64,000 nt of DNA from Clostridium hydrogenum (GCF_021432385.1 NZ_JAEACT010000004.1:1050001-1114000); one strand, 5' to 3'. Counted from the stretch's first letter, positions 7,682 through 17,556 are shown. Made by a program: numbers and translations. Notes: generated from the letters alone by a model not told the origin.

Positions 7682-9538
7682 TTATTTTACATCCAAATGA
7701 TATGGATACATTGCAACTACTATATTATCATATTTAAGTAAGGATTCTCTCAATATCAATCCTGTATGATTGTGTAGGAATTGTCCTGCCCATCCACTAG
7801 TCATAAATTGAGGTAAAATAACAGTTATCTTTTCATTTTGATCAGCTGCTTTTGATATTACTCCAATGTACTCAACAAGAGGAGTGATTATAGCTCTATA
7901 TGGTGAATACTTTGAAACAAGTAGTATATCTGTATCAAGTTCTTCCCATCTCCCTTTAAGCTTATCAATATATTCCTTATTAGGTGAAACATTAAGTGCA
8001 ATTACATCTGGTGTTATACTTCTTGCATATTTTAATGCACCCAAAGTTGCTTTGTTTAAACTTGAAATAGGAACTACTATTACGTGATCAAAGTGTTTAC
8101 CAAGATCACAATTTATAATTTCTTCTTCAGTAGTTCTAAGTCCGTCTGCAACCTTATTATAGTGTTTTTTAATACTCATCATCATAAATGCAATTATTGG
8201 AATAAGTATTACTACAACCCAAGCACCTTCAATAAATTTTCCACCCATTATTACTCCTGCTGTTACAAGTGTCATTATTGATCCAAAACCATTAATAATT
8301 TTACCTTTAGTCCTTCCAGGTGCATCAGATTTTTGCCAGTGGATTACCATACCTGCTTGTGCTAAAGTAAATGATATAAAAACTCCAACTGAATATAAGT
8401 TTATAAGTGCATCCGTGCTTGCTTTAAATATTAATGTAAGAACACAGGCAATAACTGTTAAAAATACAATTCCATTTGAATAGCTTAATCTTTTTCCTCT
8501 AGTAGAAAAGCTTCGTGGCATATATCCATCCCTTGCCATTACAGACATAAGCATTGGAAAGCCTGTGAAGGCAGTATTACATGCCATTAAAAGTATGATT
8601 GCTGTAGTAAATTGTATTACATAGAACATAAAATTATAACCACCAAATACGCCATAAGCAATTTGAGCTAATACAGTTACTTTAGTATTCTCAATATATA
8701 CAGCATGGTAAAATCTGGCAAGTATTGACGTTCCTCCAAATATAAAAAATATAGTTCCTGTAAGTAAACACATTACCTTTATGGCATTTTTCTGACTTGG
8801 TTCTTTAAAATTTGGCACTGCATTACTTACAGCTTCAATTCCAGTTAAGGCAGAACATCCTGAAGAAAATGCCCTTAAAATTAAAAATAAGCCTATTTGT
8901 CCACCCATTTTAAGATTATCATGAAGCATCGGTGCTGGTGCTCCATAAATTGCATATTTTATAAGTCCATATACAATCATAAAAAGCATACTAAAAATAA
9001 ATAAATATGTAGGGATACTAAATATCCTTGAAGACTCGCCAACCCCTCTTAAGTTTAAAATTGTAAGTATAATTATAAGCCCAATTACCATTTCAACTTT
9101 ATGCGTATATAGACCAGAAAAAGCTGGTATAGATATTACTGCTGCAACACCAGCACTGGCACTAACTGCAACTGTTAAAATATAATCTAGGAGCAGCGCG
9201 GCACCTGCAACAAGTCCAGCATTAACGCCTATATTTTCTTTTGCAACTATATAAGCTCCGCCACCATGTGGATATTCCTTTATTATCTGCGTATAGGATA
9301 TTGTAAGTACAAAAAGTAAAACTATTATTGCAATTGAAATATAACCAAGGTATTCATAAGAAAGCATTCCTATTGCTGGTATTAAAACTAGTAGCACTTC
9401 CTGCGCTGCATAAGCTACTGATGAAACAGCATCGCTTGCCATTACAGCAAGACCAAAAGGCACATTATATTTTTCACTACCACTTTGTTCATTTGCCAAT
9501 GGCTGACCAATGAGTATGTCAAGAAACTTTTTTAACAT
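7682..9538 (-). CDS. kimA: KimA-type potassium transporter (APC superfamily)
   Basis: A 618-residue protein with about 12 membrane helices in the first 460 residues and a soluble C-terminal domain. The N-terminal segment ASDAVSSVAYAAQE places D36 and Y43 at the same positions as the potassium-binding residues of Bacillus subtilis KimA. DYILTVAVSAS (119-129) supplies the matching Tyr, Thr and Ser. The PHGGGAYIVAKEN block (90-102) and FSSGCSALTGIEAVSNA are also KimA hallmarks. It should import K+ with protons at low external potassium and be inhibited by c-di-AMP in the cytoplasmic domain. The gene is monocistronic, with GGAGG before ATG. Annotation pipelines often call this family 'amino acid permease'; the residues argue for potassium. 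Confidence 0.85.
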   Translation of the reverse strand: MLKKFLDILIGQPLANEQSGSEKYNVPFGLAVMASDAVSSVAYAAQEVLLVLIPAIGMLSYEYLGYISIAIIVLLFVLTISYTQIIKEYPHGGGAYIVAKENIGVNAGLVAGAALLLDYILTVAVSASAGVAAVISIPAFSGLYTHKVEMVIGLIIILTILNLRGVGESSRIFSIPTYLFIFSMLFMIVYGLIKYAIYGAPAPMLHDNLKMGGQIGLFLILRAFSSGCSALTGIEAVSNAVPNFKEPSQKNAIKVMCLLTGTIFFIFGGTSILARFYHAVYIENTKVTVLAQIAYGVFGGYNFMFYVIQFTTAIILLMACNTAFTGFPMLMSVMARDGYMPRSFSTRGKRLSYSNGIVFLTVIACVLTLIFKASTDALINLYSVGVFISFTLAQAGMVIHWQKSDAPGRTKGKIINGFGSIMTLVTAGVIMGGKFIEGAWVVVILIPIIAFMMMSIKKHYNKVADGLRTTEEEIINCDLGKHFDHVIVVPISSLNKATLGALKYARSITPDVIALNVSPNKEYIDKLKGRWEELDTDILLVSKYSPYRAIITPLVEYIGVISKAADQNEKITVILPQFMTSGWAGQFLHNHTGLILRESLLKYDNIVVAMYPYHLDVK

Positions 9539-9731
9539 TTTATTCCTCCTTAGTGATATATATGTATCTAATTAATTATATTATATTTAAAAAGAATATC
9601 AATCTATATTCTTTAATATTTTTAACTTTTATAAAAAATGAGATATAGGTTAAAAATATTAACAAAAATTAATTTTATGCCAATATTTTTAGCATAAAAT
9701 GAAATTTTGTAATCACTTTTATATCACTTTT

Positions 9732-10148
9732 TCATTCTAACTTAATTAATTTGTTCCAAAGCTCGCCATATTTTTTCTTAAGGTTGACTATTTTAAATGC
9801 GTTTTTATCAACAAATGTCTGTGTTGTTTCTCCTTCAGCTATAAGTTTACTGTCCTTTTCTCTTATTACTTTATATTGAAGCAATACTTTAACAGGACTA
9901 AGTTCCTTCAAGGAAGTCTCAATCAAAAGTTCATCTGCATAAGTTGCTCCTTCATGATATTTGCATCGCGTTTCCACAAGCGGCATCATTATGCCCATTT
10001 CTTCCATATCTTTATATTGAATACCTGCTTTTCTTATAAAGTCCTCTCTTGCAACCTCAAAATAAATATAATAATTTGAGTGATATACTATTCCCATCTT
10101 ATCAGTTTCTGCATATCTAACTTTAATCTTGGTACTACTTTTAAACAT
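9732..10148 (-). CDS. Hotdog-fold acyl-CoA thioesterase (YbgC/4HBT family)
   Basis: About 138 residues. The 4HBT signature is near the N-terminus: VRYAETDKMGIVYHSNYYIYFEVAREDF, in which the aspartate of AETD is the catalytic residue in YbgC-type enzymes. It should hydrolyse acyl-CoA or acyl-ACP thioesters in the cytoplasm; the substrate cannot be read from sequence. The start at 10148 is preferred because GGAGA lies just before it; an in-frame ATG at 10166 has no such signal. It follows the LacI-family gene by 23 bases on the same strand and is probably co-transcribed, though no functional link to sugar control is evident. Confidence 0.88.
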   Translation of the reverse strand: MFKSSTKIKVRYAETDKMGIVYHSNYYIYFEVAREDFIRKAGIQYKDMEEMGIMMPLVETRCKYHEGATYADELLIETSLKELSPVKVLLQYKVIREKDSKLIAEGETTQTFVDKNAFKIVNLKKKYGELWNKLIKLE

Positions 10149-10171
10149 ATTCTCTCCTGCTTTCATTTTTT

Positions 10172-11143
10172 TTATGTAGTTTTGCGTTCTATCAATTCTA
10201 TAGGTAAAATATTTTCTATTTTTACATCTTTACCGTTAATCTCATCTATGAGAAGCTTTACAGCCATTTCACCCATTTGTCTTAATGGCTGCCTAATTGT
10301 AGTTATCTGTGGAACAATTAGAGAAGCAATATCAGTATCATCATACCCTACTATCTTTAATTCTTCTGTTATTTTCTTTCCAATAGAATCAGCTACTTGA
10401 ATAATTGATGCTGCTATAATATCACTACTTGCAAATATACCATCTATATCAGGATGCTCATCAAACATCTTTTGTACTAACTTTATATAATTTTCAAAAG
10501 TATCTAACTTTGTTTGCTTTATTACATAATCTATATTATTTTCTTTCACAACATCCATAAATGCAACATATCGTTTATTAGCAGGTGTATTAAGTTCAAG
10601 TGGTCCACTTATATGTGCCAGTTTTTTACACCCCTTTGTAATTAAAAGTTTTGTAGCTAAAAATCCACCTTTGTAATTATCAGATGTTATAAAAGGTATG
10701 CTTTCAGAAATATTTCTATCAAAAGTGATTATAGGTAATTTATGATTTAAATATTCAGCTGTTTCAAGTGTATGACTGCCCATTATTATCCCGTCTACTT
10801 GATTTCGTCTAAGCATATTAATATAATCTTTTTCCTTAATTTTATCTTTATATGAATTGCACAATAATATCTTATATCCATTTTCATACGCATAATATTC
10901 TATATAATTAGCAAGTTTAGCAAAAAAAGGATGTGATACATCTGGAATTATAAGTCCTATTATATTAGATTTCTTTCTATACAAAGATCTTGCTACTTCA
11001 TTAGGTTCATAGTTAAGTTTTTTCATAGCATCTTCAACATTTTTTCTCGTTTCTTTGCTTATATATCCTCTATTATTAAGTACTCTCGAAACAGTTGTAA
11101 CAGCTACACCTGCTAATTGTGCTACGTCCTTAATTGTTGACAT
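10172..11143 (-). CDS. LacI-family transcriptional repressor of the sucrose regulon
   Basis: A 323-residue regulator. The N-terminal helix-turn-helix with hinge reads IKDVAQLAGVAVTTVSRVLN followed by YEPNEVARSL near 47-56. The periplasmic-binding-like sensor domain (about 60-320) contains NIIGLIIPDVSHPFF, VDGIIMGSH and IVGYDDTDIASLIVPQITTI. It is divergent from sucrose phosphorylase and close to two further sucrose-linked promoters that carry the same CGGTT/AACG-type half sites. I therefore infer it is the local sucrose repressor (ScrR-like). The effector, perhaps sucrose or fructose, is not determined by sequence. Confidence 0.88.
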   Translation of the reverse strand: MSTIKDVAQLAGVAVTTVSRVLNNRGYISKETRKNVEDAMKKLNYEPNEVARSLYRKKSNIIGLIIPDVSHPFFAKLANYIEYYAYENGYKILLCNSYKDKIKEKDYINMLRRNQVDGIIMGSHTLETAEYLNHKLPIITFDRNISESIPFITSDNYKGGFLATKLLITKGCKKLAHISGPLELNTPANKRYVAFMDVVKENNIDYVIKQTKLDTFENYIKLVQKMFDEHPDIDGIFASSDIIAASIIQVADSIGKKITEELKIVGYDDTDIASLIVPQITTIRQPLRQMGEMAVKLLIDEINGKDVKIENILPIELIERKTT

Positions 11144-11428
11144 AAAAACACTCCTTAAAATTAGTTAAATTACACCTAAATTATATAATAATGAAATAAA
11201 CTTGTCTATGAGAATATTGACATGAAGCCTTGCACTTAAATATTATTCTTACCGAGGTTTTCAAGTCTGTTTTTTTTTAAGCACCTGTTACCACCATTCT
11301 TTGTGATTAATTAATCTTTATCCCCAAATAATTGATTTAAAATATTAGATATTCATACTAATATTTCAGTTATTTTTCATAACATTGTCTTTAGATTCTA
11401 AGTATATATAATTTATGTCGTTTTAGAT
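11144..11428. other. Divergent regulatory gap upstream of the repressor
   Basis: An AT-rich non-coding region between the LacI-type gene and sucrose phosphorylase. It must hold the repressor promoter, but I see no convincing -35/-10 pair and no structured RNA. Confidence 0.5.
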
Positions 11429-11467
11429 ATGAAACCGGTTGACATATTCGTCTAAACAGCGTAGAAT
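11429..11467 (+). promoter_or_regulatory. Sucrose phosphorylase promoter with LacI-type operator
   Basis: The -35 TTGACA (11439-11444), a 17-base spacer and -10 TAGAAT (11462-11467) precede the gene. The -35 is embedded in an imperfect dyad ATGAAACCGGTTGACAT (11429-11445), so repressor binding would block polymerase. A GTCTAAAC half site lies in the spacer. Confidence 0.8.
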
Positions 11468-11510
11468 AATATTAGTAGGGTTTACAATTTTTAAAAGGAG
11501 GGTGTAAAAT

Positions 11511-12980
11511 ATGTCCGTAAAAAACAAGGTGCAACTTATTACCTATGCAGATTCCTTAGGTGGTGATTTAAAAACTCTCAATACAATTTTGGTGAAATAC
11601 TTTTCCGATATCTGTGAAGGTGGAATTCACATTTTGCCTCCATTTCCTTCATCAGGTGACAGAGGATTTGCTCCACTTACGTATTTTGAAATAGATCCAA
11701 AATTCGGTACATGGAATGACATAGAAGCAATAGGTGAAAATTTTGATATATTAGTTGATTTAATGGTTAATCATATTTCTAGACAATCAATCTATTTTGA
11801 AGATTTTTTAAAAAAAGGTAGAAAATCTGAATATGCAGATTTATTCCTTACATTAGATAAGGTTTGGAAAGATGGGCAACCTGTTGAAGAGGATATAGAA
11901 AAAATGTTTCTTCGCAGAAAAGTGCCTTATTCTGTTTTCAATATAGAAGAAACCGGGAAAGAAGAAAAAGTGTGGACAAGTTTCGGAAAAGGCCAACAAT
12001 CTGAACAAATAGATTTAGATATAAAATCCCAAAAAACAAAGCAACTAATTAAAGATTTCTTTAATAATTTTAGTAAACATAATATCAAAATAGTAAGGCT
12101 AGATGCTGTTGGATATGTTATAAAGAAACTTGGAACAAGTTGTTTTTTTGTTGAACCAGAAATATATGACTTCTTAGATTGGATTATTAAACTAGCAAAT
12201 TCCTTTGGAATAGAACTACTTCCAGAGGTTCATTCACAATATGAAACTCAATACAAACTCGCAGAGCATGGTTTTTGGATTTATGATTTTATTTTACCGT
12301 ATACTGTTCTTGATACACTTATAAATAAGTCAAGTGAAAAGCTTTGCAAATATCTAAAAGATCGTCCTAAAAATCAATTTACAACTCTCGATTGTCATGA
12401 TGGTATTCCAGTAAAACCAGATATGGATGATCTTATTGATAGCAAAACTGCACAAAAAGTGGTAGATGTATGCATAAAAAGAGGAGCTAGTGTAAGTCAT
12501 ATTTTAACAGATAAGTATAAAGATAAAGATGGTTTTGACGTTCATCAGATTTTGTGTTCATATTACTCTGCTTTAGGCTGTGATGATGATGCATATATAG
12601 CTGCAAGAGCTATTCAACTTTTTGTACCTGGAATACCTCAAATATATTATGTTGGCTTGCTTGCAGGCGAAAATGATTACCAGCAAGCAAAAGAAACTGG
12701 AGAAGGCCGTGAAATTAATCGCCACAATTACACTGTAGATGAAATAGAAAAATCACTTCAAAGGGAAGTAGTTCAAAGACTATTAAAACTTATCAGACTT
12801 AGGAATGAATATGACGCATTTAATGGGGATTTTAAGGTTATAGATTCTCCTAATAATGAAATCAAACTTGCTTGGGATAAAGACGATAAAAAATGCAGCT
12901 TATTCATAGACTTAAAAACAAATAAGACTATAATAAACTATATTGATGATAACGGTAATACTGTTCAATATTTAGCTTAG
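11511..12980 (+). CDS. Sucrose phosphorylase (GH13_18)
   Basis: A 489-residue cytoplasmic enzyme that converts sucrose and phosphate to glucose-1-phosphate and fructose, saving one ATP compared with hydrolysis. The GH13 regions are clear: nucleophile D198 in VRLDAVGY, acid/base E239 in LLPEVHSQ, and the third carboxylate D297 in LDCHDGIP, in agreement with the family. LPPFPSSGDRGFAPLTYFE at 42-60 is diagnostic of sucrose phosphorylases. There is no signal peptide. AAGGAGGG lies before the ATG. It is divergent from the repressor and convergent with the PfkB gene, ending at a shared terminator. Related GH13_18 enzymes on sucrose-6-phosphate or glucosylglycerate exist, so exact substrate specificity is probable rather than proven. 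Confidence 0.9.
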   Translation: MSVKNKVQLITYADSLGGDLKTLNTILVKYFSDICEGGIHILPPFPSSGDRGFAPLTYFEIDPKFGTWNDIEAIGENFDILVDLMVNHISRQSIYFEDFLKKGRKSEYADLFLTLDKVWKDGQPVEEDIEKMFLRRKVPYSVFNIEETGKEEKVWTSFGKGQQSEQIDLDIKSQKTKQLIKDFFNNFSKHNIKIVRLDAVGYVIKKLGTSCFFVEPEIYDFLDWIIKLANSFGIELLPEVHSQYETQYKLAEHGFWIYDFILPYTVLDTLINKSSEKLCKYLKDRPKNQFTTLDCHDGIPVKPDMDDLIDSKTAQKVVDVCIKRGASVSHILTDKYKDKDGFDVHQILCSYYSALGCDDDAYIAARAIQLFVPGIPQIYYVGLLAGENDYQQAKETGEGREINRHNYTVDEIEKSLQREVVQRLLKLIRLRNEYDAFNGDFKVIDSPNNEIKLAWDKDDKKCSLFIDLKTNKTIINYIDDNGNTVQYLA

Positions 12981-13007
12981 TATTGATTTAAATAGACCAT
13001 GTAAAAT

Positions 13008-13052
13008 GAAAACACTAGTAGATTTGTGTAAGTAAATCTACTAGTGTTTTTT
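13008..13052. terminator. Bidirectional terminator between sucrose phosphorylase and the sugar kinase
   Basis: AACACTAGTAGATTT pairs perfectly with AAATCTACTAGTGTT around an 8-base loop. It is flanked by A-rich sequence on the left and TTTTTTT on the right, so it can terminate both convergent transcripts. Confidence 0.9.
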
Positions 13053-13084
13053 TGAATTAATCCAAAATGCTAAAGTAACAATAT

Positions 13085-14041
13085 TTATAAATTATATATC
13101 TTTCTAATCTCTTCAAGTTCTGGAAGATTTGTCACAGCCCCAGTATACTTAAGCTTATAAGCACTCACTGCAAATCCAAGATCTAGTGCCTTTCTTATGT
13201 TGTATCCTTTTATAATCGCTGCATAAAATCCAGACCAAAATGCATCTCCAGCCCCTGTGGTATCCACAACATCGGTTGCTAAAGTATTAAACTTTATAGT
13301 TTCAACTCCATTTGAAGCTATTGCTCCATCTTTGCCAAGTGTCATTACTACAAGCTTCGCACCAAGTTTAAGAAATTTACTTACTTGATTTTCAGGTGTA
13401 TCACTTCCAAATATTCTCTCTGCATCATCTTCTGATGGTTTTACAATATCAACTTTATTAATTATATCTTTTACATATTCTATTCCATTTTCACTCTTAT
13501 CCCAAATCATTCTATGATAATTTGGATCAAAACCAATAATAATATTATTTTTTTTACACTCATCAATAATTTTAAATATGGTCTCTCTTGAACTTTTCCT
13601 TGAAATAGGCCAGCAAGAAAAATGCACAATCTTTGATTTCTTCACAATTTCAGATACTTTAGAATTAAAATTCAAATGATAGTCCGCTTCGCGATAAAAT
13701 ATTGGTACAGGAGTAGCTTTACTTTTAGTTACTAGAACTAAACTTGTTGAGTAGTCAACCATATCGATATACTCAGTATCAATGTTGGCATCCTTAAGTT
13801 TTTTTATCAAAAACTTTCCCAAATTATCATTTCCAACTGCTGAAATAACACATGAATTTATACCTAATTTTTTTACATTCATTGCTATATTAGCAGGTGA
13901 CCCTCCAAAAAATTTATTATAAGTATCAGAATCAAATTCTTCACCATAATCTTGTGATATCATATCAATTAAAAGTTCTCCTACAGTAAGAACATCATTT
14001 TCTGTCTCTTTAAACATTATTTTATTTTCAAATTCGACCAT
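13085..14041 (-). CDS. PfkB-family sugar kinase, probably fructokinase
   Basis: A ribokinase-fold kinase of 318 residues from the ATG at 14041, which has GTGGTG just upstream. An earlier in-frame ATG at 14086 would overlap the preceding gene. The PfkB signature 1 is GGSPANIAMNVKKLG and signature 2 with the catalytic aspartate is DVVDTTGAGDAFWSGF near the C-terminus. In this operon the obvious substrate is the fructose released by sucrose phosphorylase or GH32 sucrase, giving fructose-6-phosphate. It is the last gene of the minus-strand sugar operon. Other PfkB substrates such as 2-keto-3-deoxygluconate cannot be excluded by sequence. Confidence 0.85.
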   Translation of the reverse strand: MVEFENKIMFKETENDVLTVGELLIDMISQDYGEEFDSDTYNKFFGGSPANIAMNVKKLGINSCVISAVGNDNLGKFLIKKLKDANIDTEYIDMVDYSTSLVLVTKSKATPVPIFYREADYHLNFNSKVSEIVKKSKIVHFSCWPISRKSSRETIFKIIDECKKNNIIIGFDPNYHRMIWDKSENGIEYVKDIINKVDIVKPSEDDAERIFGSDTPENQVSKFLKLGAKLVVMTLGKDGAIASNGVETIKFNTLATDVVDTTGAGDAFWSGFYAAIIKGYNIRKALDLGFAVSAYKLKYTGAVTNLPELEEIRKIYNL

Positions 14042-14057
14042 TTTTTTCACCACTTTA

Positions 14058-15740
14058 CTATTGAAGTATATAAACTTTGCATTCATACGGTTTCAATTTT
14101 ATATTTTTTATTTCGCCATCATCCATATTATAATTTCCAATTACTGTTTTGAAGGAAGCATATTTAATATCTTCTGGCATACAAAACATTGGTTCATTTT
14201 TAGTAAAATTACATATAACAAGCAACTTTTTATCATCTAAAGTTCTTGTATATGCATATATCTCTTTATCATCTTCTAAAATTAAATCATATCTACCATA
14301 AACAACTATTTCATTTTCTTTTCTTATTTTTATTAATTTTCTATAGTAATTAAATATAGAATTTGGATCATTTATTTGATTTTCAACATTTATTTCCTTA
14401 TATCTAGGGTTTATTTTTATCCATGGCTCAACCCCTGGTTTTGTAAATCCAGCATTTTCACTACCGCTCCATTGCATTGGAGTACGTGCATTATCTCTTG
14501 AAAGCTCATGAAGGTAATTCATAAAATCATCTTTATTTTTGCCTTTAATTTCAACTTCTTCTTTGTAGTGATTTATAGCCCCTATATCCCTATAATCTTT
14601 TATATCTTCAAAAGAAACATTTGTCATTCCAATTTCTTCACCTTGATATATATACGGAGTTCCCTGCTGCATATGAAGACATGTTCCTAACATTTTAGCT
14701 GACTTGTCCCAATAAGAGCCATCATCTCCAAATCTAGATACAACCCTAGGCTGGTCATGATTGTTCCAATAAAGGCTGTTCCATCCACCATTTTCAAGTC
14801 CTTTTTGCCATTTTGTAAATATATTCTTTAACTTTACTAAGTCAAATGGTTTTTTTATAAAACTTGATTCATCTCTATCAATATCCATATGTTCAAATTC
14901 AAATACCATATTTAGTTCTTTTCTATCTTCTCCGACATATTTCATAGCAATTTTCGGAGTTACAAGCGGTGTTTCACCAACCGTCATTATGTCATATTTA
15001 CTTAAAACTTTTGCATTTAATTCACTAATATATTCATGAACTCTTGGTCCGTTCATTATTACAGAATCCTTATCGCCATAAAGGCTTCCCTCCGCTTTTA
15101 CTCCATCTGGGAAGGTTTGATCTTTAGAAATCATATTTATAACATCCATTCTAAATCCGTCAATCCCCTTATCAAGCCAAAACATCACAATATCTTCAAC
15201 TTCTTTTCTGACTTTAGGATTTTCCCAATTTAAATCCGGCTGTTTTTTTGAAAAGCAATGCAAATAATACATATCAGTGTTTTTATCATATTCCCAAGCA
15301 GATCCTGCAAAAGAACCACCCCAATTGTTTGGTTCTTTTCCATTTTTAGAATCCTTCCATATATAATAGTCTCTATATTCGTTATTTTTAGATTTCCTGC
15401 TTTCAACAAACCATCTATGTTCATCCGAAGTATGATTAACTACTAAATCCATTAAAATCTTTAAATCTCTTTTATGTGCCTCTTTAAGTAATTCGTTAAA
15501 ATCATCCATACTCCCAAACTCATTCATTATGTCTCTATAATCACTTATGTCATACCCATTATCATCATTAGGAGATTTATATATAGGGCAAAGCCATATT
15601 ACATTTGCCCCTAAAAATTTAACATAATCTAAATTTTCTATTATTCCCTTTAAATCTCCTACACCATCTTCATTTGTATCTTTAAAACTTCTTGGATATA
15701 TTTGATAAACTACGCTTTCTTTCCACCACTTTTTCTGCAT
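14058..15740 (-). CDS. GH13_31 alpha-glucosidase, oligo-1,6-glucosidase type
   Basis: A 560-residue cytoplasmic GH13 enzyme. It starts at ATG 15740 with GGAGGAG before it; an upstream TTG at 15755 would include that site. Catalytic residues are nucleophile D199 in GFRMDVIN, acid/base E256 in MTVGETP and the third aspartate in YWNNHDQPR. QPDLNWENP marks subfamily 31. Valine follows D199 (DVIN), which in this subfamily favours alpha-1,6 linkages (isomaltose, isomaltulose) over maltose, where Ala or Thr is usual. Its place between the ABC permease and kinase genes suggests it hydrolyses an imported glucosyl-fructose or isomalto-oligosaccharide. Confidence 0.9.
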   Translation of the reverse strand: MQKKWWKESVVYQIYPRSFKDTNEDGVGDLKGIIENLDYVKFLGANVIWLCPIYKSPNDDNGYDISDYRDIMNEFGSMDDFNELLKEAHKRDLKILMDLVVNHTSDEHRWFVESRKSKNNEYRDYYIWKDSKNGKEPNNWGGSFAGSAWEYDKNTDMYYLHCFSKKQPDLNWENPKVRKEVEDIVMFWLDKGIDGFRMDVINMISKDQTFPDGVKAEGSLYGDKDSVIMNGPRVHEYISELNAKVLSKYDIMTVGETPLVTPKIAMKYVGEDRKELNMVFEFEHMDIDRDESSFIKKPFDLVKLKNIFTKWQKGLENGGWNSLYWNNHDQPRVVSRFGDDGSYWDKSAKMLGTCLHMQQGTPYIYQGEEIGMTNVSFEDIKDYRDIGAINHYKEEVEIKGKNKDDFMNYLHELSRDNARTPMQWSGSENAGFTKPGVEPWIKINPRYKEINVENQINDPNSIFNYYRKLIKIRKENEIVVYGRYDLILEDDKEIYAYTRTLDDKKLLVICNFTKNEPMFCMPEDIKYASFKTVIGNYNMDDGEIKNIKLKPYECKVYILQ

Positions 15741-15756
15741 ATAGCTCTCCTCCAAA

Positions 15757-16584
15757 TTATTTTATAGATCCTTGAAGTACACCATTTATAATATGTTTTT
15801 GTAGGAATAGATAAACTACTATTACTGGTATAATAGTTAACATAAGTCCTGCCATTGACAAACCATAATCAACTGTATAAGTACCATAGAAATAATAAGT
15901 TGAAAGAGGTAATGTTCTTTCATTTGGAGCTACAAGAATTAGTGATGGTAACAAGAAGTCATTCCATATCCACAATATATCAAGTATTAATACTGTCATA
16001 GTTGTTGGTTTTAATAGTGGAAATACTACTTTCCAAAATGTTTGAAGCTGTGTGCATCCATCTATCATAGCTGCTTCCTCAAGTTCCTTAGGTATGCTCT
16101 TTATGAAGCCATGATACATAAATACAGCAAGAGCTACTCCAAATCCGAGATACATATATATTAGGGCCCATTTACTATTTAGCATGTGGATGGAACCATA
16201 TATTTTAACAAGAGGTATCATTATTCCTTGAAAAGGTATTATCATAGATGCAACCATTATTAAGAAAATAGCATTGTTAAATTTCCATTTTTTCCTTGCA
16301 AGTACATATGCCGTCATAGATGAGAGAACAACTATAAGTAAAACACTACAAGTAGTTACTATTAATGAATTTACAAAGGCATGTACATAGTCCATTTTTT
16401 CAAATGCACTTACATAATTTGCAAGGCTTATTTTGCCTGGTGCTTTTAAAGGATTAATTAAAATTTCAGCATTTGTCTTAAATGAGTTAAATAAAACAAA
16501 TAAAAATGGAACTAAATAAGCAAATAATAAAACTGCAAGAATAATTGTTTTTATAATACTTGACATAAACTTTTGCTTCTTCAT
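15757..16584 (-). CDS. Sugar ABC transporter permease (MalG-like, CUT1)
   Basis: A 275-residue inner-membrane permease with about six helices. It has the EAA loop EEAAMIDGCTQLQTFWKVVFPLLKP characteristic of binding-protein-dependent importers (here quoted in part: EEAAMIDGCTQLQ). It pairs with the MalF-like partner, whose stop overlaps its start by one base. No ATPase gene is in this operon, so a shared MsmK/UgpC-type ATPase elsewhere is expected. It should import the disaccharide processed by the neighbouring GH13 and kinase. Confidence 0.92.
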   Translation of the reverse strand: MKKQKFMSSIIKTIILAVLLFAYLVPFLFVLFNSFKTNAEILINPLKAPGKISLANYVSAFEKMDYVHAFVNSLIVTTCSVLLIVVLSSMTAYVLARKKWKFNNAIFLIMVASMIIPFQGIMIPLVKIYGSIHMLNSKWALIYMYLGFGVALAVFMYHGFIKSIPKELEEAAMIDGCTQLQTFWKVVFPLLKPTTMTVLILDILWIWNDFLLPSLILVAPNERTLPLSTYYFYGTYTVDYGLSMAGLMLTIIPVIVVYLFLQKHIINGVLQGSIK

Positions 16585-17468
16585 TAGCTTTCCACCTCCA
16601 TTTTTTTACTGAAATAAACTTGTATTATAGTTATACCTGCAACCATTAAGAACAAGAAAAATGCTTGAGCTTGTCCTACGCCATACTGTTGAGATAAAAA
16701 TGCCTTCTGATAAACTGTCATTGCTACCATTTGAGTAGATCCATAAGGTCCTCCATTGGTAAGTGATAAGTTTACATCGTATATCATAAAACACCTTTGA
16801 AGGGACAAGAATATACATATGGTAAAAGACGGAATCATCATTGGGAGTATTATACTTCTCATTTTTCTGAAGCTAGTAGCTCCATCTATATCTGCTGCTT
16901 CCAATATATCTTTTGGCACTCCCATAAACCCTGCTATATAAATAATCATCATATATCCAGAATACTGCCATATTCCAACTATTACTAAAGTCCAGAATGC
17001 CTTTTTAGGATTAGCCAGCCATGAAGTTGAAAATATTGCTAGATGCAAATTTTTTCCTATATAAACAAGTACATTAGAAAAAATAAACTGCCATACATAA
17101 CCAAGTAGTATACCTCCAATAAGATTAGGTGTAAAGAAACCACTCCTAAATAAATTTTGTGCTTTCACTCCACTTGTTAAAATGTATGCTAATAAAAATG
17201 CAATAACATTAGTTAAAATTACAGTAAAAAATACATACTTTAATGTTAATACGAATGATGCCCAAAATGCTTGGTCTTTAAAAACCGCTAAATAATTTTT
17301 AATTCCAACCATCGAGTGAGTGGCAGAAATACCATTCCAATCAGTAAAAGTTAAATAAATACCAAATAAAAACGGTAGTATGATTACAGTAAAAAATATA
17401 AAGGTAGTTGGTCCAGCAAATATTAAATATGTTTTTAATTTTCCAAGAAAACTTTTCTCCTGATTCAC
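16584..17468 (-). CDS. Sugar ABC transporter permease (MalF-like, CUT1)
   Basis: About 294 residues with six predicted helices and an EAA-type loop, EAADIDGATSFRKMRSIILP. The start is uncertain. I prefer GTG 17468 because AGGATGG lies 5 bases before it; the upstream TTG at 17513 lacks a ribosome binding site and the ATG at 17477 directly abuts the purine-rich stretch. It forms the membrane channel with the following permease. It is separated from the binding-protein gene by a hairpin and a 98-bp palindrome, an arrangement that should lower its expression relative to the lipoprotein. Confidence 0.9.
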   Translation of the reverse strand: MNQEKSFLGKLKTYLIFAGPTTFIFFTVIILPFLFGIYLTFTDWNGISATHSMVGIKNYLAVFKDQAFWASFVLTLKYVFFTVILTNVIAFLLAYILTSGVKAQNLFRSGFFTPNLIGGILLGYVWQFIFSNVLVYIGKNLHLAIFSTSWLANPKKAFWTLVIVGIWQYSGYMMIIYIAGFMGVPKDILEAADIDGATSFRKMRSIILPMMIPSFTICIFLSLQRCFMIYDVNLSLTNGGPYGSTQMVAMTVYQKAFLSQQYGVGQAQAFFLFLMVAGITIIQVYFSKKMEVES

Positions 17469-17533
17469 ATTTACCATCCTTTCTTTTATAAAATTTAAGT
17501 ATACTTCCAACAAAATTATTACTTTTAAAAAAT

Positions 17534-17556
17534 GGAAAGGGCATTAAGCCCTTTTC
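17534..17556 (-). terminator. Intercistronic stem-loop between binding protein and permeases
   Basis: AAAGGGC pairs with GCCCTTT on either strand; on the minus strand it is followed by CCATTTTTT. It probably acts as a partial terminator or 3' stabiliser, as is common after binding-protein genes in importer operons. Confidence 0.65.

Noticed and set aside
10080-10400. Plus-strand frame of 106 codons
   Set aside because: It is an antisense shadow of the LacI-type gene with no initiation signals.
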